Below, piece after piece: positions 50,225 through 58,426 of a stretch of DNA of 64,000 nt. Every line of letters begins with the position of its first letter. The stretch's first letter is position 1. The notes beneath the pieces were generated by a model. It did no database searches, was not told the origin of the DNA, and worked only from the letters and a program-made list of their open reading frames with translations. The stretch covers positions 1 to 64,000 of the forward strand of contig NZ_JYIV01000019.1 in assembly GCF_000956405.1 (NCBI RefSeq), written 5' to 3'. Origin of the DNA: Microbacterium oxydans (GTDB lineage: Bacteria > Actinomycetota > Actinomycetes > Actinomycetales > Microbacteriaceae). A program made the translations under genes and the position numbers.

Positions 50225-51232
50225 ATGACGACCCCCACCGCCACCGCTGCCGGACGCCCCACCCTCACCCCCGTGCCCTTCGACCCCGAGGTGCAGGCCG
50301 TGCTCGATGAGCTCGACAGGAACCCGCAGCCGGCGCTGACCCGCGACACCCTCCCGCGGGAGGGCACCGACCGCATGTTCCCCGACAACGACACCGTGAT
50401 CGCCGGACGTGCGATCGAGTGGGAGGACCGGATCATCCCCGGCCCCGCCGGCGCCCCTGACCTCGAGATCACGGTGTTCCGTCCGACTGACACCGCGCAC
50501 GAGGTGCTCTCCGGCTTCGTCAACATCCACGGTGGGGGCATGATCGTCGGACACCGCTCCTGGGAGACCGGCCGCGTGGTCGACATCGTCGCCGAGCACC
50601 GCGTCGTCGCGGTGAACGTCGAATACCGCCTCGCGCCGGAGGACCCTTTCCCCGCCGGTGTCGAGGACTGCTACGCCGCCTTCCTCTGGGTGCACGCCCA
50701 CGCCGCCGAGCTCGGGATCGACCCCGATCGCATCGTGGTCGGAGGCGGCAGCGCAGGGGGCGGCCTCACTGCGGCCGTCGCGCTGATGGCCCGCGACCGG
50801 CGCGGACCGGTCATGGCAGGGCAGCTGCTGCTGTGCCCGATGATCGACAACACGAACACGAGCGTCGCGAGCCGCCAGTACGACGGCATCGGCACCTGGC
50901 AGCGGGAGATGAACCTCCTCGCCTGGTCGTGTGTGCTCGGCGACGACCTCGCCTTCAGCCCGGAAGCCCCGGCATACGCCGCTCCGAGCCGCGCGAAGGA
51001 CGTCTCCTCGCTCCCGCCCGCCTTCATCGAGGTCGGCGAGGCGGAGGCCTTCCGCGACGAGGACACCGAGTACGCCCTGCGCATCTGGGCCACCGGCGGT
51101 CAGGCGGAGTTGCACGTATGGGGAGGTGGCGCGCACGGCTTCGACATGTACATGCCGGATGCCGAGATCTCGCGCGCGGCCCTCGCCGCCCGCGCCTCCT
51201 GGCTGCGCCGGATCTGGCAGGCAGCGCGATGA
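50225..51232 (+). CDS. Alpha/beta hydrolase of the HSL (hormone-sensitive lipase) family, copy 1
   Basis: 335 residues from ATG 50225 (AAGGAG upstream). Oxyanion motif NIHGGGMIVG at about 98-107, nucleophile elbow GGGSAGGG (Ser about 175), catalytic Asp in FRDEDTEYA and His in GGGAHGFDMY. Cytoplasmic esterase on short-chain esters. Tandem paralogue of the next gene (shared WEDRIIPGP, EVEYRLAPE-type, ASRQYDGIG/FG and ALRIWATGG blocks). Overlaps it by ATGA. Confidence 0.94.
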   Translation: MTTPTATAAGRPTLTPVPFDPEVQAVLDELDRNPQPALTRDTLPREGTDRMFPDNDTVIAGRAIEWEDRIIPGPAGAPDLEITVFRPTDTAHEVLSGFVNIHGGGMIVGHRSWETGRVVDIVAEHRVVAVNVEYRLAPEDPFPAGVEDCYAAFLWVHAHAAELGIDPDRIVVGGGSAGGGLTAAVALMARDRRGPVMAGQLLLCPMIDNTNTSVASRQYDGIGTWQREMNLLAWSCVLGDDLAFSPEAPAYAAPSRAKDVSSLPPAFIEVGEAEAFRDEDTEYALRIWATGGQAELHVWGGGAHGFDMYMPDAEISRAALAARASWLRRIWQAAR

Positions 51233-52212
51233 CCGCCCCCGTGCCGGTGCCGTACGACCCCGCGCTCGTCCCGGGCCTGACGGCGTTCGTCGACCTCGTC
51301 GAGGTGATCCCGCTGCGCGCCGAGACGATCCACGCCAACCGCGACCACTTCGCGACCATCATCCCGCCCATGGCGACACAGGCCGACGGGCGGGCTGTCA
51401 CCTGGGAGGATCGGATCATCCCCGGCCCCGACGGCGCCCCCGACATCGAGATCACGATCGTCCGCCCCTCAGCACCTGCGAACGCACCGGCGCCGGCCGT
51501 GCTGTCGATCCACGGCGGCGGCATGGTCCTCGGCACCCGGTTCTTCGGCACGGGCGAGCTCATCGACCTCGCGGAACGCCACGGCGTGATCGGCGTCGCC
51601 GTCGAATACCGCCTGGCTCCCGAGCATCGCGGTCCCGCACAGGCGGAGGACTGCTACGAAGCCCTGGAGTGGATGGCCGCGCACGCCGAGGAGCTCGGCA
51701 TCGACCCTGACCGCATCGTCGCCTCCGGGATGAGCGCGGGCGGCGGGCTCTCCGCCGCCGTCGCCCTGATGGCGCGCGACCGCGGCGGCCCACGCCTGGC
51801 GGGACAGCTGCTCGGCTGCCCGATGCTCGACGACCGCAACGACACCGTCTCCAGTCGCCAGTACGACGGGTTCGGCGCCTGGGATCGCCACAACAACGAC
51901 ACGGCCTGGAGCGCGATCACCGGATCCGACCGCGGCACCGACCGGGTCTCTCCGTACACCTCGCCCGCGCGCGCCGATGACCTGTCCGGCCTCGCGCCCG
52001 CGTTCATCGAGGTCGGAGCGGCCGAGACGTTCCGAGACGAGGCGGTCGACTACGCCCTGCGCATCTGGGCGACGGGAGGCCGCGCGGAGCTGCACGTCTG
52101 GGCCGGCGGCTATCACGGGTTCTCCGGCTTCTCCCCCGAAGCGGAGGTCTCACGGGCGGCCGTCGCCGCTCGCGACAGCTGGCTGCGACGCACCCTGCGC
52201 CTGGACGGATGA
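51229..52212 (+). CDS. Alpha/beta hydrolase of the HSL family, copy 2
   Basis: 327 residues. SIHGGGMVLG oxyanion region at about 93-102, nucleophile elbow SGMSAGGG (Ser about 168), Asp in FRDEAVDYA and His in GGYHGFSGF. Tandem duplicate of copy 1 but clearly diverged. The acyl- and alcohol-pocket segments differ (DAWDRHNNDT-like region versus TWQREMN), so the two may act on different esters. Overlaps copy 1 and the MFS gene by 4 bases each. Confidence 0.94.
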   Translation: MTAPVPVPYDPALVPGLTAFVDLVEVIPLRAETIHANRDHFATIIPPMATQADGRAVTWEDRIIPGPDGAPDIEITIVRPSAPANAPAPAVLSIHGGGMVLGTRFFGTGELIDLAERHGVIGVAVEYRLAPEHRGPAQAEDCYEALEWMAAHAEELGIDPDRIVASGMSAGGGLSAAVALMARDRGGPRLAGQLLGCPMLDDRNDTVSSRQYDGFGAWDRHNNDTAWSAITGSDRGTDRVSPYTSPARADDLSGLAPAFIEVGAAETFRDEAVDYALRIWATGGRAELHVWAGGYHGFSGFSPEAEVSRAAVAARDSWLRRTLRLDG

Positions 52213-53438
52213 GCATCCCCACGTCCGGACCGACCCCGCGCCCGCGGATGGGCACGCTGCGGGCCATGCTCGTGCTCGGCATGCTGGAGGCGTTCGGTCC
52301 GCTGTCGATGGATCTGTATCTGCCGCAGCTGCCGCAGCTCGCCGCGTCTCTCGACACCACCGAGGCGCTCGCTCAGGCGACGATGTCGGCCTGCATGATC
52401 GGTCTCGGCCTCGGCCAGCTCGTCGCCGGGCCGCTCAGCGACCGTCTCGGCAGGCGGCTCCCGCTCATGGTCGGCGTCTCGGCCTTCGCTGTGCTCTCTT
52501 TCCTGTGTGCTCTCGCCCCGACGATCGAGGTGCTGCTGGTGGTCCGTTTCCTGCAGGGTCTCGCGGGGTCGGCCGGCATCGTGATCTGCCTCGCCATCGC
52601 CCGCGACCAGTTCGAGGGCGTCGAGCTGTCGCGCATGCTGTCGCTGCTGTTCCTGGTCTCGGGCACCGCGCCGATCGTCGCGCCCGTGGTCGGCGGCCAG
52701 CTCGCGCTGATCATCGATTGGCGAGGCATCTTCGGCGTGCTCAGCGCGGTGGGTGTCGTGCTGCTCCTGGTCGTCGTGCTCGCCCTGCCGGAGACCCTGC
52801 CTGCCGCCGCCCGTCACGGCGGAGGTCTGCGCACGCTCGGACTCCATGCCGGGGCCGTCGTCCGCGATCGTCTGTTCGTGGCCGTGCTGTGCGCCGCAGC
52901 AGGAGGCGGTGTCGCCTTCTTCACCTACCTGTCAATGTCGTCGTTCGTGCTGCAGGACGAATTCGGCCTGAGCCCGCAATCGTTCAGCCTCGCTTTCGCC
53001 GCCGGAGCGCTGGCCAGCATCGCCGGCAGCCAGCTCAGCCGTCTCGTGGTCGGCAGATGGGGCCCGCTGCGCGTATACCTCGGCGGCATCTCAGCCACGC
53101 TGGTCGCGACGGTGTCATTCCTGATTCTCGCGCTCTCCGGCGTCGGCGTCGCGGGTATCGTCGCCGCGTTGATCGGCTTCATGCTGTGCTCGGGGCTGGG
53201 CGGTCCCAACGGCCAGACCCTCGCCCTCGCCCACCACAGCGCGCGGGCGGGCACGGCTTCCGCGTTGCTGGGCATGTCGACGTTCCTGTTCGGTCCGGTG
53301 CTCGCGCCCATCGCTGCGGGAGTCGGCGGCACGAGCGCGATCACGATGGCGGTGACGATGACCGTGGCGTCCGCCGTCGCCGCGATCGCCGCGTGGCTCT
53401 TCGTACGCCCCGCCGCGGTCGGACGAGAGCGGATGTGA
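52209..53438 (+). CDS. MFS transporter, Bcr/CflA family
   Basis: 409 residues, 12 transmembrane helices. Bcr/CflA features: MDLYLPQLPQLAASL in the first loop, LGLGQLVAGPLSDRLGRR (MFS motif A), FLQGLAGSAGIVICLAIARDQF (motif C-like region) and TAPIVAPVVGGQL. Drug/metabolite:proton antiporter. Last gene of the dehydrogenase/esterase run, suggesting export of a product or efflux of the toxic parent compound. Confidence 0.93.
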   Translation: MSIPTSGPTPRPRMGTLRAMLVLGMLEAFGPLSMDLYLPQLPQLAASLDTTEALAQATMSACMIGLGLGQLVAGPLSDRLGRRLPLMVGVSAFAVLSFLCALAPTIEVLLVVRFLQGLAGSAGIVICLAIARDQFEGVELSRMLSLLFLVSGTAPIVAPVVGGQLALIIDWRGIFGVLSAVGVVLLLVVVLALPETLPAAARHGGGLRTLGLHAGAVVRDRLFVAVLCAAAGGGVAFFTYLSMSSFVLQDEFGLSPQSFSLAFAAGALASIAGSQLSRLVVGRWGPLRVYLGGISATLVATVSFLILALSGVGVAGIVAALIGFMLCSGLGGPNGQTLALAHHSARAGTASALLGMSTFLFGPVLAPIAAGVGGTSAITMAVTMTVASAVAAIAAWLFVRPAAVGRERM

Positions 53439-53447
53439 GAGATCGGA

Positions 53448-53999
53448 TCAGAACCCGAGGCACATGACCGCGACGCCGGCGGCCATCGCCCACGACTCGA
53501 CGGTGAAGAGGCGTGCCGTGCGGCCGCGGTGCACGGGAGCGGTGAACCACTCCGCGACGACCGTCCACAGCACGACGCCGACGACCCCGACCAGCACGAG
53601 CACAGACAGCACTCCCGACAGTCCGTGCCCGCTATGACCGGAGGACACGGATGTCGAGACACTCGCGCCGACCGGATCTGCCGCCACCGCTCCGTCGAAC
53701 GCGCACATCGCCATCACGAGCGAGACCAGCGCACGATGACAGCAGCTCGCCGCTGCTGCCGTGCCCCGCACCCCCATCGTGCCGACCATGGCCGACACCA
53801 GCAGCACCGCGCCCAGGATGAGCCCGACCAGCGGGTTTCGACCGTCGGTCGCCGCGAGCACGAGCATGGCTGCCGCCATCATGAGCGACGCCTGCCTCCC
53901 CTGCCAGGGCACGGCGCGCCACAGCGCCGCGGTCGCGGCGGCCGAGACGATCGCAGCCGCGGCCATCAGCCACGGCGCTGCAGGGAGGAGGTGGTCCAC
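53448..53999 (-). CDS. DUF5134-like integral membrane protein
   Basis: 183 residues starting at GTG 53999. About five transmembrane helices, with a Gly/Ser/His-rich loop (SVSSGHSGHG) in the middle and a cysteine pair SCCH at about 86-88 that might bind metal. Resembles DUF5134 proteins of actinobacteria, function unknown. Start has a leaderless-type promoter that is overlapped by the TetR operator shared with the divergent regulator gene, tying it to the amine-oxidase regulon. Copper handling is an attractive but unproven idea, given the neighbouring copper enzyme. Confidence 0.78.
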   Translation of the reverse strand: MDHLLPAAPWLMAAAAIVSAAATAALWRAVPWQGRQASLMMAAAMLVLAATDGRNPLVGLILGAVLLVSAMVGTMGVRGTAAAASCCHRALVSLVMAMCAFDGAVAADPVGASVSTSVSSGHSGHGLSGVLSVLVLVGVVGVVLWTVVAEWFTAPVHRGRTARLFTVESWAMAAGVAVMCLGF

Positions 54000-54011
54000 A
54001 GCCGCAGTGTA
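54000..54011 (-). promoter_or_regulatory. Leaderless-type -10 element before DUF5134 gene
   Basis: TACACT (54006-54011, minus strand), six bases, then the GTG at 53999. Confidence 0.5.
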
Positions 54012-54030
54012 TTGATCAATCGCTCAATAA
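54010..54030. promoter_or_regulatory. TetR operator, site 1
   Basis: TATTGA-N8-TCAATA (arms 54010-54015 and 54024-54029). Lies between -10 and -35 of the DUF5134 promoter and upstream of the TetR gene. Its minus-strand reading TTATTGAGCG matches site 2 at 54745. Confidence 0.6.
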
Positions 54031-54068
54031 CGCTAGGCCTCAATGCCACGGGTCTCGACGCCATGCGA

Positions 54069-54080
54069 CAGGATGGACAC
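54069..54080 (+). promoter_or_regulatory. Possible leaderless-type -10 before TetR gene
   Basis: CAGGAT (54069-54074), six bases, ATG at 54081; the string GACAGGATG-AC-CATG closely resembles the Fpg start region at 6306. Confidence 0.35.
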
Positions 54081-54665
54081 ATGCCCCGCATCGTCGACCA
54101 CGATGAACGCCGCAGGCAGATCGCCGAGGCGCTGCTCGCCGTCGCCACTCGTGACGGACACGAGAGCGTGTCGTCGCGGGCCGTCGCGAAGGAGCTCGGC
54201 GTCGCGACGGGCGCGCTCTGGCACTACTTCGACGGCTTCGACGAGGTCGTGCGCGCGGCTGCCGCCGAGGTGACCCGCCGCACCGAAGAACGCATCGCCG
54301 CGGCCACCACAGGACTGCGAGGACTCTCGCGCCTGTTCGCCCTCATGCGCGAGGTGCTGCCCGTCGATGAGCGCACCCGCACCGAGGCGCACGTCGTGGT
54401 CGGTTTCTGGGGGCGACTCGCGACGCTCGCGCCCGCACCGGATGCGGCAGTGCCGACACTCGCGACCTGGCAGGACAGCACACGACTCGCGCTGCGCGAA
54501 GCGGTCGAGGACGGCGAACTGCGCCCCGACACGCCGACCGAGACGATCGTGACACTGCTGCGCTCCATCACGTACGGGCAGCAGATCGTGGAGGTCACGG
54601 AGCCGCAGGCCCCCTCCGCGCACCTCGCCGTGCTCGAGGGTGCGCTCGCCCCCTGGCGCGCCTGA
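54081..54665 (+). CDS. TetR-family transcriptional regulator
   Basis: 194 residues from ATG 54081. HTH at about 27-47 (SSRAVAKELGVATGALWHYF) after IVDHDERRRQIAEALLAVA; C-terminal ligand-binding domain with TRTEAHVVVGFWGRLATL (BetI/TetR_C-like). Flanked by two matching operator-like palindromes, one shared with the divergent DUF5134 gene and one immediately before the amine-oxidase gene, so it probably represses both. Inducer possibly an amine. Confidence 0.93.
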   Translation: MPRIVDHDERRRQIAEALLAVATRDGHESVSSRAVAKELGVATGALWHYFDGFDEVVRAAAAEVTRRTEERIAAATTGLRGLSRLFALMREVLPVDERTRTEAHVVVGFWGRLATLAPAPDAAVPTLATWQDSTRLALREAVEDGELRPDTPTETIVTLLRSITYGQQIVEVTEPQAPSAHLAVLEGALAPWRA

Positions 54666-54745
54666 GCCTCCTCTCCGCACGCCCCGGCGCGTGATGCCCC
54701 GTTGCGAAGGATGGGCCGTCCGCCCTATCATCGAGCCAACCCGTT

Positions 54746-54768
54746 TATTGAGCGTTCGCTCGAAAATA
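54746..54768. promoter_or_regulatory. TetR operator, site 2
   Basis: TATTGA-N8-TCGAAA (arms 54746-54751 and 54760-54765) with the inner perfect dyad GAGCG-TT-CGCTC. Three bases before the amine-oxidase Shine-Dalgarno, so binding would block the promoter or early elongation. Confidence 0.6.
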
Positions 54769-54780
54769 GTGAGGTCGATG

Positions 54781-56763
54781 ATGTCCCACCATGCTCCGCA
54801 GCCCGTGTCGATCGGGAAGCTCTCCGCTCCGCACCCGCACGACCCCCTCACCGGAGCCGAGATCGCTGCCGCCCGAGAGGTGCTCGACGCCGCGGGCCTG
54901 ATGACGGCGACCACGCGCGTGCCGATGCTGCTCCCGGATGAGCCGACGAAGGACGAGCTCGCGGCGTGGGCTGCGGGCTCCCCCCACGACCGTCGCGTCG
55001 ACGTGACGCTGCTCGACATCGCCACCGGGATCGCCACCGAGGTCGTGGTCTCGATCACCCGTCGCGAGGTGCTGCGCGCGCACCGGGTGCCGAACGACGC
55101 CCCGCCCTACGGGCAGCCGCAGTATCTGTTCGAGGAGTACGAGCGGGCGGAGAGCATCGCCAAGGCTTCGCCGGAATGGCAGGCTGCGATGACGCGTCGG
55201 GGGCTCGAGGAGCACATGGCGCTCGCCTTCTGCGGCCCCCTCGCTCCCGGCTACACCGGCCGCACGGATGAGGTGGGTCGCCGGGTGATCCGCTCACTGA
55301 CGTTCCTCAAGTACGACGAGCACGACTCCCCGTGGGCGCACCCGGTCGAGGGCCTCATCGTGCACATCGATCTCACCTCCAACAGTGTGATCCGCGTCGA
55401 GGATCACGGCGACGTGCCGGTACCGGCCGGACACGGCAACTACTACCCCGAGGTGCAGGGCGAGGCGCGCACCACCCTGAAGCCGATCGAGATCACCCAG
55501 CCGGAGGGCCCCAGCTTCTCCGTCACCGGGTCGCTCGTGGAGTGGGAGGGCTGGTCGATGCGCGTCGACTTCAACGCGCGCGAAGGCCTCGTGCTCCACG
55601 ACGTCACGTTCCAGGGACGATCCGTGTTGAGCAGGGCGAGCGTTCCGGAGATGGTGGTCCCCTACGGCGACACCGCTCCCGGACGCTTCTGGATCAGCTA
55701 CTTCGACGCCGGCGAGTACCTGCTCGGCAAGAACGCCAACCACCTCGAGCTCGGCTGCGACTGCCTCGGTGTGATCCGGTACGTCGACGGCTACGTCGCC
55801 GACGACCACGGCCACCCGGTGCGGATCCCGAACGTGATCTGCATGCACGAGGAGGACTACGGCATCCTCTGGAAGCACACCGACCTCGCCGGTCGCTCCG
55901 ACGTGCGCCGCTCCCGTCGATTCGTGGTGTCGTACTTCTCCACGATCGGCAACTACGACTACGGCTTCTACTGGAACTTCGGCCTGGACGGCTCGATCGA
56001 GGTCGTCGCGAAAGCCACCGGCATCGTCTTCGCCGGTGCGGGTGAACCCGGCGTGCGGCAGAAGCATGCGACCGAACTCGCGCCCGGCGTGTTCGCCCCG
56101 GTGCACCAGCATCTGTTCTGCGCGCGCCTCGACGTCGCGATCGACGGCGAGGACAACCGGCTCGTCGAGGTCGATGCCCAGCGCATCCCGATGGGCGAGG
56201 ACAACCCCTTCGGCAACGCCTTCACATGGTCGGAGACACCGCTGCGCACGGAGTCGGAGGCGCAGCGCGACGCGGACTCCTCGGTGGCGCGCGTCTGGGA
56301 GGTGCAGAGCGCCTCGCGGACGAACCACGTCGGACGGCCGACGGCGTACCACCTCATCCCGGAGCCGACCGCGCTGCTGATGGCCGACCCCGCGTCCTCT
56401 GTCGCGGCGCGGGCCGCGTTCGCGACCAGGCACCTGTGGGCGACGCGCTTCGAGCCGGGGCAGATCTGGCCGGCCGGCCGCTACCCGAACGCCCACCAGG
56501 GCGGCTCCGGGCTGCCGGAGTACGCCGCCGCGGACCGTGACATCGACGGACAGGACATCGTGCTCTGGCACACCTTCGGCCTGACGCACTTCCCACGCCC
56601 GGAGGACTGGCCCATCATGCCCGTCGACTATGCAGGCTTCTGGTTCAAGCCCGCAGGGTTCCTCGACCAGAACCCGGCCATGGACGTGCCGGAGTCCTCG
56701 CAGGCGCACGGCGGTGCGACATCCGCATGCTGCGGCGGAGGATCCTGCACCTGCGGGCACTGA
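54781..56763 (+). CDS. Copper-containing primary-amine oxidase (TPQ enzyme)
   Basis: 660 residues; start at the second of two adjacent ATGs (54781), six bases after GAGG. Oxidises primary amines to aldehyde, ammonia and hydrogen peroxide. The topaquinone-forming tyrosine is Tyr392 in STIGNYDYGF, the catalytic base is Asp309 in YFDAGEYLLG, and the copper ligands are His442 and His444 (VHQHLF) and His603 (LTHFPRPED). The far C-terminus is a cysteine-rich tail (ACCGGGSCTCGH, residues 649-660), unusual for the family and possibly metal-binding. Related to tyramine/phenylethylamine/histamine oxidases. Controlled by the adjacent TetR protein. Cytoplasmic by sequence (no signal peptide). Confidence 0.95.
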   Translation: MSHHAPQPVSIGKLSAPHPHDPLTGAEIAAAREVLDAAGLMTATTRVPMLLPDEPTKDELAAWAAGSPHDRRVDVTLLDIATGIATEVVVSITRREVLRAHRVPNDAPPYGQPQYLFEEYERAESIAKASPEWQAAMTRRGLEEHMALAFCGPLAPGYTGRTDEVGRRVIRSLTFLKYDEHDSPWAHPVEGLIVHIDLTSNSVIRVEDHGDVPVPAGHGNYYPEVQGEARTTLKPIEITQPEGPSFSVTGSLVEWEGWSMRVDFNAREGLVLHDVTFQGRSVLSRASVPEMVVPYGDTAPGRFWISYFDAGEYLLGKNANHLELGCDCLGVIRYVDGYVADDHGHPVRIPNVICMHEEDYGILWKHTDLAGRSDVRRSRRFVVSYFSTIGNYDYGFYWNFGLDGSIEVVAKATGIVFAGAGEPGVRQKHATELAPGVFAPVHQHLFCARLDVAIDGEDNRLVEVDAQRIPMGEDNPFGNAFTWSETPLRTESEAQRDADSSVARVWEVQSASRTNHVGRPTAYHLIPEPTALLMADPASSVAARAAFATRHLWATRFEPGQIWPAGRYPNAHQGGSGLPEYAAADRDIDGQDIVLWHTFGLTHFPRPEDWPIMPVDYAGFWFKPAGFLDQNPAMDVPESSQAHGGATSACCGGGSCTCGH

Positions 56764-56787
56764 GCGTTCACAGCGCCGGCATCCACC

Positions 56788-57453
56788 TCAGTACTGCGCC
56801 GAGAAGGCCCCGTCCGACTTCAGCAGCTGCCCCGAGATCCAGCGTCCCTCGTCGGACACGAGGAACTCCACGACGGCCGCCACATCCGCGGGCCGGCCGA
56901 GGCGTCCGAGCGGGGTCATGCCGGCCAGACCCGTGCGCGTCGCGTCGTCCATCCAGCCGGTGTCGACCGGTCCGGGGTTCAGCACGTTCGCGGAGATCCC
57001 CCGCGGGCCGAGCTCGCGCGCCGCGGAGATGACGAGGCGGTCGAGCGCTCCCTTCGAGGCGCCGTAGGGGAGGTTGCCGGTCACGTGGTCGCTGGTCAGC
57101 GCCAGGACCACTCCCCCGTCGTCGCCGACCTGACGCGCGAAGGCCGCGATCAGCAGCAGGGTCGCGCGCGCGTTCACGGCCACATGCAGGTCGAAGCTCT
57201 CCGCGGTGGTGTCGAGCACTCCGGATTCCACATCGTGCGCGTGACTCAGGATGAGGGCGGTGATCGGTCCATGAGCTGCGGTCACCTCCGCGATCAGCGC
57301 CTCGGGCCCCTCCACCGTGGAGAGGTCGGCGGGGTGGTCGGCGTCGCGCAGGTCGCTGGTGACGACGGTCCAGCCTGCGGCGCGCAGCCGAGGGACGATT
57401 CCGGCGGCGATGCTGTCGGCGCGCGCGGCACCGGTGATCAGAGCGAGGGGCAT
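56788..57453 (-). CDS. SDR-family oxidoreductase with atypical cofactor loop
   Basis: 221 residues from ATG 57453; an in-frame upstream extension lacks start signals. Rossmann start LALITGAARADSIAAGI has ARADSI where TGxxxGIG is usual. Then SDLRDADHPADL, NARATLLL, LALTSDHVTGNLPYGASKGAL (Ser-Tyr-Lys) and RWISGQLLKSDGAF. The altered glycine motif resembles SDRs with enoyl-reductase-like loops. Convergent with the amine-oxidase gene. It lies 37 bases beyond the murQ stop on the same strand, so it may be the last gene of the murQ unit. Confidence 0.86.
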   Translation of the reverse strand: MPLALITGAARADSIAAGIVPRLRAAGWTVVTSDLRDADHPADLSTVEGPEALIAEVTAAHGPITALILSHAHDVESGVLDTTAESFDLHVAVNARATLLLIAAFARQVGDDGGVVLALTSDHVTGNLPYGASKGALDRLVISAARELGPRGISANVLNPGPVDTGWMDDATRTGLAGMTPLGRLGRPADVAAVVEFLVSDEGRWISGQLLKSDGAFSAQY

Positions 57454-57490
57454 CCGCCCACGGTATCGAACGAACGGGGACGCGCGGCGA

Positions 57491-58426
57491 TCAGACGAGT
57501 GCGGCGATGGCGTCGCGGAGGATCCCGTCTGCGTCGTCGAGAGCGGATGCCGCATCCTCGGCGGTCGCGTCGGCGGTGAGCATCAGCAGCGCGAGCTTGA
57601 CCGAGCCGTCCGCCGCCTGCAACGCCGCGGCCGCCCTGTCGGTGTCGACGCCGGACAGCTGCGACACCGTGCGGATCGAGCGGGCATGCAGCTTCTCGTT
57701 CGTCGCGAGCAGATCGACCATCACGCCCCGATACGTCTTGCCGAGGTTGATCATCGACAGCGTCGTGAGCATGTTCACGACGAGCTTCTGCGCCGTGCCG
57801 GACTTCAACCGTGTGGAGCCGGAGATGAACTCGGGTCCGGTGACGACCTCGATCGCGACCTCGGCGGCCGCTCCGATCTCGGAGTCGGCGTTCGAGGCGA
57901 TCGCCACCGTGAACGCGCCGATGCCGCGGGCGTAGGTCAGACCGCCGACGACGTAGGGGGTGCGACCGGAGGCTGAGATGCCCACCACCGTGTCGTTCCC
58001 GGTGAGTCCGAGCTCGCGCAGCGACGCCTCGGCGGCCGCGTCGTCGTCCTCGGCATTCTCGACGGCCGAGCGGATGGCCGTCTCGCCACCCGCGATGAGT
58101 CCGACCACCATCGAGGGGTCGGTGCCGAACGTCGGCGGGCACTCGCTCGCGTCGAGCACACCGATACGCCCCGCGGTGCCCGCGCCGATGTAGATGAGGC
58201 GTCCGCCGCGACGGAACCGCTCTGTGATGCCGTCGACGGCGGTGGCGATCTCCTCTGCGCGCTCGGCCACCGCCTCCGGCACCCGGCGGTCCTCGGCGTT
58301 CATCCGTCGCACGAGCTCGGTCGTGCCGAGCAGGTCGAGGTCGCCGCGCTCCGTCGTGGAGGCCTCCGTGTCGAGGCGCTCCAGCACGGAGAGGAGGGCG
58401 GCCAGGCGGGAGTCGTCATTCGGCAC
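57491..58426 (-). CDS. murQ: N-acetylmuramic acid 6-phosphate etherase
   Basis: 311 residues from a GTG at 58426, which overlaps the kinase stop by 11 bases and follows AAAGG. SIS-domain lyase that cleaves the lactyl ether of MurNAc-6-P to GlcNAc-6-P and lactate in cell-wall recycling. Catalytic Glu95 in LDASECPPTFG and Glu126 in ENAEDD match the E. coli pair; IYIGAGTAGRIGVLDASE and ISASGRTPYVVGG are SIS signatures. In operon with the NagK-like kinase, divergent from an RpiR/MurR regulator. Confidence 0.97.
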   Translation of the reverse strand: MPNDDSRLAALLSVLERLDTEASTTERGDLDLLGTTELVRRMNAEDRRVPEAVAERAEEIATAVDGITERFRRGGRLIYIGAGTAGRIGVLDASECPPTFGTDPSMVVGLIAGGETAIRSAVENAEDDDAAAEASLRELGLTGNDTVVGISASGRTPYVVGGLTYARGIGAFTVAIASNADSEIGAAAEVAIEVVTGPEFISGSTRLKSGTAQKLVVNMLTTLSMINLGKTYRGVMVDLLATNEKLHARSIRTVSQLSGVDTDRAAAALQAADGSVKLALLMLTADATAEDAASALDDADGILRDAIAALV

